Part shown: positions 12,503-23,999 of the stretch, piece by piece
Position numbering within the stretch: position 1 is the stretch's first letter
Layout: each line of letters starts with the position of its first letter
DNA from: Mesaphorura yosii
Lineage: Eukaryota; Arthropoda; Collembola; Poduromorpha; Tullbergiidae
Assembly (NCBI GenBank): GCA_009869945.1
Contig: WIXG01000117.1
Location: forward strand, 1-64,000
Length of the DNA stretch: 64,000 bases
Direction of reading: 5' to 3'
Made by a program: the position numbers and the translations under genes
The notes under the pieces: generated by a model
Seen by the model: the letters and a program-made list of their open reading frames with translations, nothing else
Databases searched by the model: none
What the model was told of the DNA's origin: nothing

Positions 12503-15500
12503 ATGACAGCCATGTTCAAATTGCTGACATTCATTGTGTTGGTGTCTTACCATTTTCTAATTGCAAGCTTTGTGATTGCTGACCTGACCAAACATCACGA
12601 TAGGAGACAGCCAGAAAGTGTGTCATCGGAAAGACGGGATTACTTTGGGCTAGCAAGTGGGCGTGAGGCAGAAGCTCCTGGGGAAGGACTGACCTATGTC
12701 GGATGTTACGACGCGTGGGACAAAAATCAGCTGAAATACACCACTGCACCCTTCCTTCAGTTTAATGATCTGGAGGAGTGTCGCAAGATGTGCCAGCAGG
12801 TAACCATGAGCTGGCGAAGACTAAGGTACTACTCGTTTGTTTGAGATTTTGAGATATGTAATTGATCGTTGCAGTTTCAACCCTACGCTTTCATCCTACT
12901 GAAAGGGAACTTTTGCAGTTGTTTGCGTTGGATTGACTTCACAAATACACACGTTAGTGATGAGCTGTGCCATGTACCATGTCCCGGCGATTCAGATTCG
13001 AATTGCGGAGGTCAGCATGAATTTTCTGTCTACTGTGACGCGGTTGGGGGCGATTGTGAGAGCTTTGTACCTCCTCCGATTGAAGACCTGTATGAGCATC
13101 ATAATGCGCTCGAAGTCAGAAGGAGTGGCAGTAGGAGTACTTTGGTCGGACACCTCGAACCGATCTACCCTTGCGTCAAATGCGCAGGAAACCTCTCAAC
13201 CTGCATTTTGTCTAGCATCTGGCCTTGGTACGACTATATTCCAGAAAACACCCCTTCAATTTGTGCGGAGTACTGCGCTCGACCGGTTTCGTACTATATC
13301 AATGGTGGCGAAAAGGTCAGAGAACCGACAAAGTTCGCATTCACTGGGTGGGATGCACGAACAGATACAACTGGTTTAATTCATATCCCCATTTGCAAGT
13401 GCTCGGACTCAATTTTTGACAATTTTCTTGAAATCGAAGAGGAAAATTGTACCAGAGTGTGTCCTGATGCGGACGATCTTTGTGGAAGTGAGGACAAAGG
13501 AATTTTTACAGTATATTGTGCGGATCCAAAAGGTTGTCTTCAGGAAACGTCTCCACCTACTCCTACCACCGTGGCGTCCACCACTGGTCTTCCCCAAACA
13601 ACAACAGAATCGACACCAGAACCATCCCAAACAAGTAAGTCGACCCCTAGTCCGACAGAAGGAATTGTTACAGATAAGCCCAGGCCAACCCTTTGGCCAA
13701 CCGACGGGGAAACATGTAAGTGCTTGGTAGCCATCATAGCATATCCAAAGTGCAAGTCCTTTGTCGTGTCATACCCTCTCTCTTCATATACTTTTCTCGT
13801 CTGTGCTTTTTCTATACTATACTATTCTGCATGGAATAATCATGCATGATGTGATGGGCACTTGCAGGGCCTGTTACGACAATCCCGACAAGAGCCACAA
13901 CTCCTGAAGATCCTACTGATCCTGCATGTTCACCCAGGTGTAGTGGGATAGACTCTTATGGTCAGCTGTGGACTGGTTGCCCGCAACGCAAGGCACGGAA
14001 GCCATGCCCAAATATGGACGACTCAACATCAAGAACTGCAACATGGTTTTGCACAGCCATCGGCCTATTTGAAGGAGACCATCCAGACATGAGCGATTGT
14101 CGGACTGAGTGGGTTGACCAAGTTCAGCAGAAAATTGGTGACGGGGTATGAAATCCGTTTTCCTGTTTAATCTTCTAAGATGTTGATCCTTTACCTTACC
14201 CTTCACGTTTACAGGATGAGCCAATTCCACCTGAAGAAGCCAGCACGCTACTCAACTTGATTGAGACAGAAATGAAACAGACTTCCTACTTTGGACATGA
14301 AATCACCCAAATCTTGAGCTATGTTGGAATCATCTTCAAAAGGCTGCCCGCTGAGCTCAGTTCGGCAGAGCTTGATGAGCTAGCAGAAAAGAGTCTGGAT
14401 ATTGGAAATGAAGCCTTGACAAATCAGAGGCCTTGGTTTGAAATCACACATGTACGCTTTATCTCCGAAGACGTTTCGGCGAGAGTCAATGACATCGAAC
14501 ATTTCCATTGCAATACTTTCTGTTACAGAGAAACCGTTCTCACACGCTGTCGAATCTATTCAATGTGGTCGAAGAGACATTGTACGACATGTCAAGAAAT
14601 GATTTTCAAAATGGCTCCGAGAGTATGGAGAAGACGTTTCTGAAAGCAAAGTTCAGCACTGGTGCTGGGCACGGTTCTAAGGCAGACATTTCATACAACA
14701 CATTATCATACCCATTTGGCAGGTACTCTGAACCAAACCGCATAGTGCTGCCGAACGAATGGTCCAGCGCTATCGAAGGTTTGCTGACGTTAGCCATGAC
14801 TTGGAAATTGTAAATACTTGGATTATATTTTGTTTTCCAGGTGATCATGCATTTTATCAAGGGATTTCTATGTCTAGAGAGACTGTGGAGCATCTCCTTC
14901 CACTCAGTGGAGGGTAAGGACTTTAATAGAACTAAACCAAGGATTATGGGGCTTAATTTGGGACACTTGGCGATCAACCTTTATCTACTTAATTGGAAGG
15001 TTTGAAGCGAACCACACGACATCGGCATCGTTTACAGCCATAAACACTGACATAATTGGTTTTGCATTCACTGGCTCTTCAAGTGCGGACCAAAGTGGCA
15101 AGAGCGTAGAATTTCCAGGTTATTGATGCACTTCTCAATCAAGCTGTGGTCGTCATTTACGGCCAAATTGTTTCATTCCACCCTTCATACTTGAGCGACT
15201 CCGTTATCTTAATCCCTTTGTCAGCAATTTGATTAAATATCTCATGCTTTTGACAAGTTCAATTACGTGATGCATTTGTATGTTTATAGATGCTGGAGCG
15301 ACAATAACTTTACGACATGAAGTAGAGGCATGGGGTGACGAGGTGAAAACAATGCGAAGGAAATTGCATGATGGCGAAAAGGTCACAGTAGCACTTGGAT
15401 CCGCAAAATGCGTGTACTGGGACGTCCAAGAACTGTAATTCATAATTAATTTTCGCAGAGAACGTTATTGAAGGAAGAATGCCATATTCTCCAATTTATA

Positions 15501-17262
15501 CCATTTTTGCCAATGTTTTCAGTAAATGGTCCTCTACAGGATGCAAGCTGATAAAATCCGACCGGTTCAGCACAGTTTGCGAGTGTTCCCATTTGACAAA
15601 TTTTGCGGTTTTATTTGACACGCATTCTTATACAAGCAAACAGTTGGCGCTAGAAATAATCACTATTGTTTTATGCTCACTATCGGTAGTGTGCCTCCTA
15701 TCGACAATAGTTATCTTCAAAGTTTTGAGGTCGACACACAACTCAAGGACAACCATAACTTCGAACCTGGCAGGATGCTTGCTGGTTGGCAACTCGCTGG
15801 TCTTGCTTGTGATGGATCGGCATTACTTTGACATGAGTCATGTATGATTGAAATGTGAAGCGTGAAGCATATTTTTTCACGCAGTAATACATCACATCAT
15901 GACTTTGGTTTGACTTTCGCAGGGAGTTTGTGCAGCAACCGGAATTTTGATCCATTATGCATTTCTTTCGGCTTTTATGTGGATGGGCATCGAAGGATAC
16001 TATTTGTACAAACTCATGATCCATGTGTTTGACTCCGGTTCGGATCATTTGAGAATGTATCGAATTCTGGGCTATGGCGTGCCCGTACTCATCGTCGGGC
16101 TAACAGGAGTTATTGGTTTCCTTAAAGGGGAAGATGCATATGGAGGAGACATGTTGTAAGTTTCACTTTACCCCACGCCTATGCCTATGCCTATGCATCA
16201 TGAATTGTATCATGTTTAATTGTCATTTAGTTGCTGGCTTCAAGGAAATTACATTTGGTCGTTTCTCGTACCTGTTGCGCTCGTTGTGGTTGTAAGTACT
16301 ACAAAATTCTTGTCGTGATATGTTACAACTTAATTGAGGTAGCTTTTAATATTGAAAATTTAGACAAATTCGGTGATCCTCTTCATTACGCTTAAAACTG
16401 CTTATCAAGTTAAAACTTCGACGGTACACATGCAGGACCGTGTCAAATCTTACAGGTAATTTTTCTGCAAGAATTCCTCCGTGAACTGTTGTACTAGATT
16501 TGATATTTACAGAACTTGGGCTCGAGGCTGTCTCTCATTGAGCGTGCTGCTTGGCTTAACCTGGACAATAGGATTCTTAATTACACTGGATCATTATTCT
16601 GGATCTCTCGTGTTTTCATACATCTTCACCATCTTGAATGGCTCACAGGTAAAAGCCAAAATTGGCGAACGTAACCTCCTCTTCTCATTTGTTATTCTGG
16701 AAAAACGAAAAATGTGAACAGGGCATCTGGCTTTTTACCTTTCACTGCTTGCTGAACGAGAAAGTATCCGCTGCTGCAGCGAGAAGAAATATTAATCTGC
16801 CAACGTGGTTGTCAGCATCAGTATCAAAGAGCGGTGGAGCTCATCATCCTCCATCTCCTTCATATTTAGTAATTGATCATTTATGACTACATATCCTGCG
16901 GAATTAATTCTTATGAATGATTGGGCTCGTATGCACAGGGCTCGCGGTCAAAGACGAATATCAAGACAGTTTTCGCGGACGTACAAGGAAATGACACCAA
17001 AAGTGTGGGCGCCCTTGAAGTTCCAAATGAGTCCAAGGAAAGCAATTTTCAAACAAGGTGCAGGAATTACACATTAAAAGAGAACGATGTACGGACTGGT
17101 CAAGTCGCCGAAGATTCTGGAGGAACGGTTTCAAGCGTGGATTCATACCGCACGTCAAGCACGGAAGCGGCCTGCAGCAGTGCGAACGACTCTTCCTCGC
17201 AGACTTCGAGGGAAGGAAGTCAGAAGAATCTGATTGTGGATAGAAGAAAGTCAAAAATATGA
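12503..17262 (+). CDS. Adhesion GPCR with two N-terminal WSC-type domains
   Basis: Complete, 1183 residues. Exons: 12503-12799, 12875-13715, 13868-14145, 14215-14451, 14529-14778, 14841-14913, 15000-15118, 15290-15434, 15523-15841, 15923-16155, 16231-16291, 16364-16455, 16513-16648, 16722-16868, 16939-17262; phases close exactly. Order: signal peptide, WSC domain (YVGCYDAWDKNQ ... CHVPCPGDSDSNCGG), a second divergent WSC-like domain, Thr/Pro linker, HRM (CSGIDSYGQLWTGC onward), GAIN with SYFGHEI, GPS with CECSHLTNFAVLFD, seven helices, Ser-rich cytoplasmic tail. The junction between the WSC exon and the HRM exon keeps frame (phase 1), so this is one gene and not two neighbours run together. 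WSC plus GAIN also meet in polycystin-1; a WSC-HRM-7TM layout is not one I recognise. Likely role: sensing a glycan-containing matrix or surface; inference only. Confidence 0.88.
16173..16198 (+). repeat. Short CCTATG repeat inside an intron
   Basis: Three to four imperfect CCTATG units within the intron 16156-16230. Minor microsatellite, no function implied. Confidence 0.6.
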
Positions 17263-17712
17263 TTGTCTGATCGCCTTTTTTTTTTAAAATCTTGCTTTAT
17301 CTTCTCAGCAAACTATTTTACTTTTTTTCTATTATTATTTGGCTTATAAGAAACGAGTCATAAATGTCTGTTAAGAAATGCCACTTCTTCGCTTCAAGAT
17401 TTATTACCGGCGAATATTTCCCACCTTTATAGTTAATCCTTCAACAGTTGTTATAGGCTATTTCGCATGCATGCACACATTAAAGTGGGACAATCGTTCA
17501 ATAAATCAATTCATAAATCATGTTCTTTTCGCACTTGTGCAAAGAAAAGTGCGTTTCCAGACTCTGCGCGTATTTGACCCTTTGGCAGAAAGATGCGTGT
17601 GGACATTTCAGGTTTATAAATACAGCACTCCTTAACAGCACCGGCGAGAAACGGGAGCGATGGGCTGTTCTAACGGTTGATGCGACCCAATATTTCAAAT
17701 TCAAACCGCACG
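17263..17712. other. Intergenic region: polyA signal and TATA box
   Basis: Contains AATAAA at 17500-17505 for the upstream receptor and a TATAAATA box at 17614-17621, 92-99 bases before the next start codon. No other gene seen. Confidence 0.65.
17614..17621 (+). promoter_or_regulatory. TATA box of the first LPMO gene
   Basis: TATAAATA ends 92 bases before the ATG at 17713, the same layout as in the other LPMO genes of the cluster. Together with a short 5' UTR this suggests a focused, inducible or tissue-specific promoter. Confidence 0.65.
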
Positions 17713-18643
17713 ATGTTCAGTCATGTCGTGTTGCTGATTGTCTTTCTGGAGAATTTTAAGCTTATAAACTCACATGGACGACTCATGGGTAAGATGAAGG
17801 CGTGCAGCCCATTTACAGAAAGAAAGCGTTCAACAAATTTTGAATTTCTGGTACGAATTTAGAGCCGCCAAACAGATCATCATTATGGAGGTTTCAAGAG
17901 TTCCAGAGCCGAAATCCGATTCCGAATTATGATGATAACCAACTGTACTGTGGTGGGGCTAGCGTTCAGTATTTACAAAATGGAGGAAAATGTGGTCAGA
18001 TCTCACTACAATCGTAGTCAAAAGTTCACTAATGTCTCATGTTGCACTTGAACGTTCTTGAAGGTCCGTGTGGAGACTCATATTCCGATCCAGTTCCAAG
18101 AGACAACGAAAGCACTGGAAAATACGGCCGGGGGGTCATAACACGTCGTTATTCGTCAGGCCAGGTAAGAAAACAGAAGATTGATAGTTGCGATTGCAGT
18201 ATGATTCATAGTTATAAAACCATACTACACACGCACAGGTCATTCCAATTTCTGTTGAGTTGACGCGCAGTCATTACGGATACTTTGAGTTCCATTTATG
18301 TCCACAAAATAATCCATTCCAGCCGGAAGTGGAGTCATGCTTCGATCAATACACTTTACGGTTGGCCGACGGTTCTGGTACAAAACTGTACATCAGGTCT
18401 TTGGAACCTGGGAGATACAATACAACCATTTATCTTCCTCAGTCATTGTCTTGCCCTCAGTGCGTTCTTCGATGGCATTACAGGGCAGGTGAGACTCATT
18501 TCCACACGACATTTTTGGAATGGATGACAGTTATTTGATTCTTTCCAGGTAATTCGTGGGGCGATTGTGGGAATGGAACTTCAGCTCTGGGATGTGGGAA
18601 TCAAGAAACGTTTCGAGGGTGTTCAGATGTAACAATTTCTTAG
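17713..18643 (+). CDS. AA15-like lytic polysaccharide monooxygenase (copy 1)
   Basis: Secreted copper enzyme expected to cut chitin or cellulose oxidatively. Exons 17713-17788, 17863-17994, 18064-18164, 18239-18488, 18549-18643 (217 residues). The signal peptide ends before HGRLM, so mature residue 1 is His, the N-terminal half of the copper histidine brace. The second brace His is in TRSHYGYFEF. Other family marks: EPPNRSSLWRF, NYDDNQLYCGG, CGDSYSDPVPRDNE, CVLRWHYRAGNSWG and the final ETFRGCSD segment supplying the aromatic near copper. It has the full set of four introns, as in the last copy of the array, so this is probably the ancestral layout. AATAAA at 18705. The AA15 call comes from similarity to arthropod AA15 enzymes; substrate is not readable from sequence. 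Confidence 0.9.
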
Positions 18644-19106
18644 CTTTGTCAGCTCACTATTATTTTGCGTTCTCCATTTACATTAAAGAATTTTCTTCCT
18701 GCTAAATAAACCAACAACGTGTTTTGACCTCATTTTAATGTTATTCCAACTGACGGCATTGACAGTCAATCTCTGTTTGTCAACATTGCATCATCCGTAT
18801 CCGCCTCCTCCAGGTGCATTTATATCCGTACAGTGAATGGGTAGCAGTCAAGCAGCAGGTTGTGATCTCAATATTCATGAGCTCATTTATGTAATGCAGT
18901 TCCAGACTTTGATGCAGCGTAATAACACCACTGCTTTTGTGACACATTTTCATTCAGTGCATTCTGCGGAAATTCCTTCACTGTCATATCGAAAAATTAC
19001 GAACTCACCTTGAAACGGTTGAGATATAAAAATGGGGCGTGAGGTGGTGACTCACAATTCGCTGATAGCACAATTCGCAATTCGCATGAACCTTTGACAC
19101 ATCAAC
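18644..19106. other. Intergenic region between LPMO copies 1 and 2
   Basis: Holds AATAAA at 18705-18710 and the TATA box of copy 2 at 19025. Nothing else recognised. Confidence 0.6.
19025..19031 (+). promoter_or_regulatory. TATA box of LPMO copy 2
   Basis: TATAAAA ends 75 bases before the ATG at 19107; position matches the other cluster members. Confidence 0.7.
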
Positions 19107-20033
19107 ATGCAATCTCCTTGTCAGCTTTCTCACTTTGCAATCGGACTATCAATCTTGCTCTTGGATGAATTCTCATACCTGCGTCAAGTCAAGTCACATG
19201 GCATGCTCATGGATCCACCGAGCAGGTCTTCGCTGTGGAGATTTCAGGAGTTCGTTCAACTGTTCAACCCGCCTGTGAATTACAACGACAATCAATTGTA
19301 CTGTGGTGGATTCAACGTGCAATACAAACAGAACGGAGGACGTTGTGGTATGTGGTACGGCGTTTGCATATAATTTTTCGATGACCACATGTGAGATTGG
19401 TTTCTCTATTGCAGGTCCCTGTGGAGATCCCTATAATGAGACCATACCGAGGGAAAATGAATCCGGTGGACTTTACGGACGAGGAATTATTACCAGACAG
19501 TACAAACCCGGACAGGTAGGTGTCAGGCTAAACTAAATACGGATCTATCAATCATTTACGCCTTACTTGATTCTTTGCTGAATAGATAATAGACGTTCAA
19601 GTGTTGCTCACGACGAGTCACAAAGGCTACTTTCAATTCAGACTATGCGAGCACAATAATCACACGGCTCCTGAAACCCAAAGTTGTTTTAATAAGCATT
19701 TGCTGGAATTAGGCGACGGAACAAATGGTACGAATTACTACGTTAAAAAAACAACCCGTTCGTCCGAATACCACACAACATCCCTCCAGCTGCCTCCAAG
19801 TATTCGGAAGTGTAAGCAGTGCGTGCTTCAGTGGCATTACAGGACGGGTAAGAAAGGGCTCTTGTTCCAGTGACTGACAATTACTTAATACTATTCACAA
19901 ACATTACGTTCATGTATTCGCTGTACATACTTCTGCAGGTAATTCATGGGGCACTTGCAAAGACGGAAAGAAGAAGCTGGGATGCGGGAATCAAGAAATA
20001 TTTCGTGGATGCGCAGACATTGCAATCGTTTGA
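19107..20033 (+). CDS. AA15-like lytic polysaccharide monooxygenase (copy 2)
   Basis: Exons 19107-19347, 19415-19515, 19586-19847, 19939-20033 (232 residues). Signal peptide ends at the predicted mature N-terminus HGMLMDPPSRSSLWRF; the second copper His is in TTSHKGYFQF; the tail reads CGNQEIFRGCADIAIV. The first intron seen in copies 1 and 6 is absent: signal peptide and catalytic N-terminus are in one exon. Residue 3 is Met where most copies have Arg. AATAAA at 20115. Catalytic core only, no binding module. Confidence 0.9.
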
Positions 20034-20435
20034 TTGAACTTCGTCTGTTCGCCTTTGCGTGCAGTTTATATTTGTACATTAACTCCTACTATGACTAATT
20101 TATTCACAATTCGAAATAAATATCATCTTGCGATCTAATTCTGTTGACATTGCTCTACTGCTTGGAATTCGTTTGCATGTATCAAATCGATGGCGTCTGC
20201 TCAATGAACTCTTGGGCTTGGATGCTGGATGTAATCATGACTTGCAAAACACCGCAATTGCATTATTCAAATCGCAGTATCATGATGATGAGAATTCATT
20301 GACATTTTGTGTACTTCTATTCGCTTTCTGTTGAGGTAGAACATCGATTTCGCGAGACGAATTTTTAGTCAGTCTGGCTGGAGCTTCGTATCTCTTCAGA
20401 CAGGCTTCGCCTCGAAAGATTTTGAACCCCGCAAA
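20034..20435. other. Intergenic region between LPMO copies 2 and 3
   Basis: AATAAA at 20115-20120 ends copy 2. No TATA box is evident before copy 3, unlike most other copies. No exon seen. Confidence 0.6.
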
Positions 20436-21515
20436 ATGAAAGGAATTTGCGGCTTAGCAGACTTGGTGTTACTAGGCCTTATCTCAGTAACGCTGGTAAA
20501 CGGGCACGGACGAATTTGGGAGCCGCCCGGACGCTCGACACTTTGGCGATTAGCCGAGTTCCAAAATCTCGAAACACCACTGCTGGAAAACTACGATGAT
20601 GACCAGCTGTATTGTGGAGGCATCGGCAAGCTGATTGAGAACGATGGCAAATGTGGACCATGTAAGGATTCCGTTTGAAATATCAAAAATGATTTCTGAA
20701 ATGCTGTATTACTTTAGGTGGGGACGAATGGGGGTTTCCAAAACCCCGAGACAACGAAAATGGTGGACTTTATGGTCGAGGAGTGATTGCTAGACATTAT
20801 AGCAAGGGCCAGGTAATAAAAACAGCCCAGTCTCGTACGCTGCTGTTATGTTCTGTAAATGCATTTTGTGGTTGAAAATTGCAGAAAATTGAGATCGCAG
20901 TTGAGCTGACTGCCAATCATTGGGGTTATTTTGAGTTTCGCGTTTGCCCTTTGCAAGCACATAGCTCAAAGAGTACACCTGAGTCCGATGACTGTTTTGA
21001 AAAGAACTTGCTAGAACTGGGCGATGGATCACGAAAGACACGATACAACATAACCACGGATCAATCTGGGTGGTTTAACACATCGGTGATTCTCCCAGCG
21101 CAGTTGACAGGACCAGCCGTACTTCAATGGCACTACCGAGCGGGTAATCGATGTTATCGACCAAAATTCATTTTATTTACAGGCGCGGCTTTTCTAACAC
21201 ACATGAAATTTTAATGCAGGAAATACCTGGAACCGATGCGAAGATCAGAGATCCGGCGAACATGAAATGATTGGATCCACAAGTTGCGGGCATCAGGAAA
21301 TATTTCGTGGCTGTTCAGACATCTTCATTCATGGTTCGAGCACGGATATGGCGACGCAATCTCCAGCATCGACCAACAAGCCCGAGCCTCCACTCACCAG
21401 CAAGCCGCACGGAGCAGCGAGCACAGGAAGGCCATCAGGAACTGAGATAAAGCAGCAGAGACCAAGAGCTACAATTCCTCCGATGAGACCACCGAGAGTC
21501 CCGTCATCCTCTTAA
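20436..21515 (+). CDS. AA15-like LPMO with Pro/Thr-rich tail (copy 3)
   Basis: Exons 20436-20661, 20718-20812, 20885-21143, 21220-21515 (291 residues). Signal peptide is followed by HGRIWEPPGRSTLWR; second brace His in TANHWGYFEF; GHQEIFRGCSDIFIHG closes the catalytic domain. About 60 residues of Ser/Thr/Pro/Lys-rich tail follow, ending TIPPMRPPRVPSSS. The tail has no cysteines and no membrane helix, so it is probably a glycosylated extension. The loop before the last motif is longer than in copies 1, 2 and 5. Like copy 2 it lacks the first intron. AATAAA at 21564. Confidence 0.9.
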
Positions 21516-21921
21516 TTGCTCACACAGTTATGCACTTATGATTTTTACAATTCCTCCATGTTAAATAAATTGGGCTAATGGCACCTTTTAATAACTCCAA
21601 AACAAGGGCCTCAAGCAGGTGAACGGTTACAGAAGTTTACAAGGGACAGACTTCTGCCTCCTATCAAGTTAATTTTTAATTGCATTTGTGCTCACCTTCA
21701 CTGTCTCATCAGAACTCATTAGCCACCCTCCCATGATTGTCTGCACTGGAAAATGGATTACACTGTCATTAAGCCTGTGTCAACATTATATTTCGTGTGC
21801 GTGCAACACTTTTGGACTCACTCCAAAAGATATAAAAGATGATGCACTTTACTAGTCGCTGCGCTTTTTCGTGCTTCAGTCTCATTTTTCGTGTGACCAA
21901 TTGAAGTCCAGTGAATCCACA
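21516..21921. other. Intergenic region between LPMO copies 3 and 4
   Basis: AATAAA at 21564-21569 for copy 3, TATA box at 21831 for copy 4. No further gene. Confidence 0.6.
21831..21837 (+). promoter_or_regulatory. TATA box of LPMO copy 4
   Basis: TATAAAA ends 84 bases before the ATG at 21922. Confidence 0.7.
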
Positions 21922-22816
21922 ATGGCCGCCACACAGCTAAAATTGTGTTTGATTCTAATGTGTGTCAGTTCAATCGTACTGCTCGCACGGTCACATGGAA
22001 TTCTTTACGAACCGCCGAATCGGTATGACAATTTTGATCTTGAACGTGTAATCCGATAATGGTAAGTTTCATCTTAATCCGGTGTTTTTTCCAGTGCGTC
22101 TCTTTGGAGGTTTCCTGAATATCACCAGTACAACGTGTCGGAGTTCTTTAATGATAACGAACTCTCTTGCGGGGGTGTTGGCGTCCAGTACGGACAGAAC
22201 AAAGGTAAATGTGGGCTCTGTGGAGATCCGTATCACCTACCAAGGCCAAGGCCGAACGAAAATGGAGGAAAGTTGGGCAAAAATGTAATCGCACGAAGAT
22301 ACAAATCGGGAGAGGTATACTTGCGATTTTAGAGTAATTTTGAGGTTCAGGATTACATGTTCAATTTGCCTGTAGAACTTAACGGTGTCCGTTCACTTGA
22401 CCGCGAACCATTTGGGCAACTTTCAATTCAGCATTTGCTCTCGAGGCAAGAATGCGTCGGCAGTCGAAGAGGAGTCCTGTTTTGATGAATACCCGCTGGA
22501 ATTGGCTGACGGAAGTGGAATTGTCTATCATTTGCCAAGTACGAAAATACAGGAGTCTGGATATTTTAACACGACGCTGAGACTTCCAATCGGGCTCAAA
22601 TGCACATACTGCACACTGCGTTGGCATTACCGAACAGGTGAGACAAGTGATCACAAGAGGAGCTAGAGATAAAACCGACGACAAATAAATAATTACAATT
22701 TAACTTGTTTTACTGTAGCAAATTCATGGGGCATATGCGAAGACGGAGTGACTGGGGCACAAGGCTGTGGAAATCAAGAAATATTTCGAAATTGTGCGGA
22801 CATTCGCATCTCCTAA
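21922..22816 (+). CDS. AA15-like lytic polysaccharide monooxygenase (copy 4)
   Basis: Exons 21922-22022, 22095-22314, 22376-22637, 22719-22816 (226 residues). Start chosen at MAATQLK; an upstream in-frame ATG at 21871 would only lengthen the leader. Mature start HGILYEPPNR; second His in TANHLGNFQF; closing motif CGNQEIFRNCADIRIS. The first intron falls eight codons further 3' than in copies 1 and 6 and in another phase, and the second intron is missing, so this is the most rearranged exon layout of the array. A possible AATAAA lies at 23055. Confidence 0.88.
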
Positions 22817-23142
22817 GTTGTCCATGACCTCACCACAGTGGCAAGCTACCACTCAACTGTACCTTGGAGTACATGTTTCGATAAAATAGAGAAATGCAAA
22901 AAGGGAAGAAAGTTGCACAGGAACAAAATGCGGGAGTACGGCTCACGGGCACCAACTAACGAACTGCTACTAGTTAGTAAAAGTTGATAGTTGAAATAGC
23001 TAATCATAAAGAAACGTATCCGTCATCCGAATTGTATTGGAATTAAAATGAAGGAATAAACAGAACAATGTATTTGCTTGAAATATTTGGAGAACTAATT
23101 CTGGACTGCACATAGTCATCTGACTTGATGAATGTTGTCAAC
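22817..23142. other. Intergenic region between convergent genes
   Basis: Lies between LPMO copy 4 (+) and the acidic protein gene (-). Contains AATAAA at 23055-23060 on the + strand. No exon seen. Confidence 0.6.
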
Positions 23143-23907
23143 TTATGCCGTATTATGCATCAAGCGAAGAAGCACTCCGTCTTCATCCTGGCCAACCTCC
23201 TCTTCGTTGTCGAATTCTCCGTTGTCAATCGCGCCGTCCTCGTACTCGTACTGATCCTCTTCTGAGCTGTAATCCGACAATTCGTAGTCTTCGTCGTCGT
23301 TGTAGCCATTTTCGTATTCACCCTCGTCAGCAGTTTCGTACTCGTCGCTGTCAGTATCTTGCCAGCTGCCATCGTCATATTCGTCACTTTCTTGAGGACT
23401 GCGCCGCTGCCGAAGTTTCATGCGTCCACCGTCTGGCCGACGGTCTCCTTGCTCATGGTGGAATCCACTATCTGGAATGAGGCACACACGGCACATTTAA
23501 ATTTGGCTTTGGCCTGGCGGCAATGAATTTTAATTGAATACTCTACCATTTTGTAGCTCTTCCGAATCGTCTTGTCCACTGGCTTCGTTCACAGGAAGGT
23601 CAAATTCGTTTGCTTGATCCCTGAGTTACAAAAATTACCTCAGCGCCTTGAATTAGAATGTCAGGCTCACTTACTCCGCTGATTCCGCAGATTCCGAAGA
23701 CTCATACGGCCCGGGCTTTAGAATGGGTACAGTTTGCTCTTCATCTTCGTCGTATTCTTCCTCAAACGGGTAGGCATCCGTCGCTTGAAGCAACGCGCAC
23801 ATGGCCACCTGAAGAACAGATTAAAAGTTGTCGCTCAAGCATTGTTCCAAAACATGGTTCTAAATTCTAAAACTTACAAGTGCGACCATGATCGGGATTA
23901 CTCTCAT
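23143..23907 (-). CDS. Acidic tyrosine-rich secreted protein, family unknown
   Basis: Exons (minus strand) 23907-23878, 23808-23675, 23620-23547, 23471-23143; 188 residues, phases consistent. Begins MRVIPIMVALVAMCALLQAT, a clear signal peptide. The middle is Asp/Glu-rich; a basic patch (KLRQRRS) precedes a ~75-residue tail dominated by Asp/Glu with about ten Tyr in acidic surroundings (DEYE, GEYE, EDYE, SDYSSEED). Such tyrosines are typical targets of Golgi tyrosine O-sulfation, and the dibasic site may be a furin-type cleavage point; both are inferences. A TATAAAAG box sits 85 bases upstream on its strand. I do not recognise the family; acidic matrix, calcium-binding or peptide-precursor roles are all possible. 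Confidence 0.75.
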
Positions 23908-23991
23908 CTTGAATGAAGGTGAAGTTGAACTGCAAAACGCTTAAAATTTAAAATGAATAAATATTCTTGAACCATTTTGTGTAGAGATTTC

Positions 23992-23999
23992 TTTTATAA
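23992..23999 (-). promoter_or_regulatory. TATA box of the acidic protein gene
   Basis: TATAAAAG on the minus strand, 84 bases before the ATG at 23907. Confidence 0.65.

Noticed and set aside
23160-23480. Other frames over the acidic protein gene
   Set aside because: By-products of the GAN/GAY-rich codons; only the minus-strand frame with signal peptide and splice sites is coherent.
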